From Proteiniphilum sp. UBA4084 (GTDB taxonomy: Bacteria; Bacteroidota; Bacteroidia; Bacteroidales; Dysgonomonadaceae), in assembly GCA_002383605.1 (NCBI GenBank), contig DFYK01000080.1:31489-45972 (forward strand): a DNA stretch of 14,484 nt, read 5' to 3'. Position numbers and translations under genes: made by a program. Shown in pieces: positions 14,009-14,484 of the stretch (the first letter of the stretch is position 1; each line of letters starts with the position of its first letter). The notes below the pieces were generated by a model. That model was not told where the DNA came from. It made no database searches and worked only from the letters and a program-made list of their open reading frames with translations.

Positions 14009-14076
14009 TAAGACCTCCCTTTAACAAAATGGTTTAACATAAGTCTCTCGTTTTTTAGAATCAGGTCACAGAACGA

Positions 14077-14104
14077 CAAAAAACAGCGACAAACACTTGC
14101 TGTT
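14077..14104 (-). terminator. Probable terminator of the rnf transcript
   Basis: On the minus strand AACAGC (14104-14099) pairs with GCTGTT (14087-14082) around an 11-base loop, followed by TTTT (six Ts in a row with the stem end). It lies about 185 bp after the rnfA stop, beyond the heptanucleotide array, so the array would be in the rnf 3' untranslated region. Confidence 0.45.
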
Positions 14105-14144
14105 ACCTCCCAAACCGCTGATATTAACTACAGCCCACTACCAA

Positions 14145-14286
14145 AGCTGACAGCTGATCGCTGAGCCCTGACCGCTGACCGCTAATCCCTAAACCGCTGC
14201 CCTGAAAAATCTTCCACAAACGAAGCTGAGAGCTGAAAGCTGAAAGCTGATCGCTGATCGCTGACTCCTGATTCCTGACTCCTGAC
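14145..14286. repeat. Degenerate 7-bp tandem repeat array, consensus NSCTGAN
   Basis: Two blocks of heptamers in register. Block 1 (14145-14193): AGCTGAC, AGCTGAT, CGCTGAG, CCCTGAC, CGCTGAC, CGCTAAT, CCCTAAA, then a looser CCGCTGC CCTGAAA to 14207. Block 2 (14224-14286): AGCTGAG, AGCTGAA, AGCTGAA, AGCTGAT, CGCTGAT, CGCTGAC, TCCTGAT, TCCTGAC, TCCTGAC. A 16-bp non-repeat lies between the blocks. The core CTGA is nearly invariant and flanking bases drift gradually along the array. No gene reads through it. It fills most of the 322-bp gene-free stretch between the lipoprotein gene and rnfA; the rest of that stretch holds the leader peptide and terminator above. Confidence 0.85.
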
Positions 14287-14289
14287 CCC

Positions 14290-14484
14290 TTATTTAAACA
14301 CCTGATCGATTCCCGAGAAACCCATGAACGACATGGCGATGATGCCGGCAGTAATCAGTGCGATGGGTATTCCCTCCATGGCCTTGGGTATTTTTGTGAG
14401 CGCCATTTGTTCGCGTATGCTGGAGAAGATGATCAGCGCCATGGCATAACCCAATGCGGTGGCAACGGCATAGATGACCGATTC
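14290..14484 (-). CDS. rnfA: Rnf electron transport complex subunit A, C-terminal part
   Basis: The last 64 residues of a membrane protein whose gene begins beyond the window. The sequence (ESVIYAVATALGYAMALIIF, IREQMALTKIPKAMEGIPIA, LITAGIIAMSFMGFSGI) fits RnfA/RsxA, an integral subunit of the Rnf complex, which couples ferredoxin oxidation and NAD reduction to ion pumping at the cytoplasmic membrane. Two transmembrane helices are visible, with the short IREQMALTKIPKAMEG loop between them. The homologous NqrE subunit is the main alternative; the PIALITAG and MGFSG segments favour RnfA. Other rnf genes would be expected upstream (to the right, outside the window). The stop codon lies three bases past the heptanucleotide array. 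Confidence 0.85.
   Translation of the reverse strand, partial: ESVIYAVATALGYAMALIIFSSIREQMALTKIPKAMEGIPIALITAGIIAMSFMGFSGIDQVFK

Noticed and set aside
14145..14286. The repeat array as a CRISPR
   Set aside because: Units are 7 bp and contiguous, without spacers, and no cas gene is present.

Overview
The window reads as a piece of chromosome from an anaerobic, fermentative Bacteroidales (Bacteroidetes) bacterium, perhaps near Dysgonomonadaceae or Porphyromonadaceae; the family is inference. The pointers are: a fused lpxC/fabZ gene, typical of Bacteroidetes; several promoters of the Bacteroidetes form (TTG, about 20 nt, TAnnTTTG); few Shine-Dalgarno sequences; a succinyl-/acetyl-CoA transferase; and an Rnf subunit.

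Layout. 1-1417 (+) is the C-terminal two thirds of a Rel/SpoT (p)ppGpp enzyme, cut by the window edge. 1455-2477 (-) is a tight three-gene cassette of small envelope proteins (YtxH-like, holin-like DUF1469, coiled-coil/membrane protein) laid out like E. coli yqjD-yqjE-yqjK. 2630-3979 (-) is miaB. The miaB/4233 intergenic region holds a promoter and a terminator only about 50 nt apart, i.e. a candidate small RNA. 4233-6305 (+) is a membrane-anchored unknown followed by an acetyl-CoA hydrolase/transferase family gene with its own terminator. 6366-7010 is a scar: two fragments of unrelated accessory genes joined end to end. It abuts a tRNA-Pro(GGG) gene (7077-7152) with clear promoter and terminator.

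7305-12615 (+) is one directional run: lpxD, lpxC/fabZ, lpxA (early lipid A synthesis, plus the FabZ dehydratase), then agmatine deiminase and N-carbamoylputrescine amidase (putrescine from agmatine). A 13-bp-stem bidirectional terminator separates it from a convergent gene for a Trp/Tyr-rich, Arg/Ser-rich lipoprotein (12708-13967, -). Upstream of that gene are a possible leader peptide, a terminator, and a degenerate 7-bp tandem repeat array that ends 3 bp short of the stop codon of rnfA (14290-14484, -, partial).

Most of the window is housekeeping. The parts least explained by known genes are the small-RNA candidate at 4052-4168, the gene-fragment scar at 6366-7010, the heptanucleotide array at 14145-14286, the yqjDEK-like cassette, and the lipid A/putrescine gene run. 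I did not find clear evidence of a new defence, secretion or mobile system.
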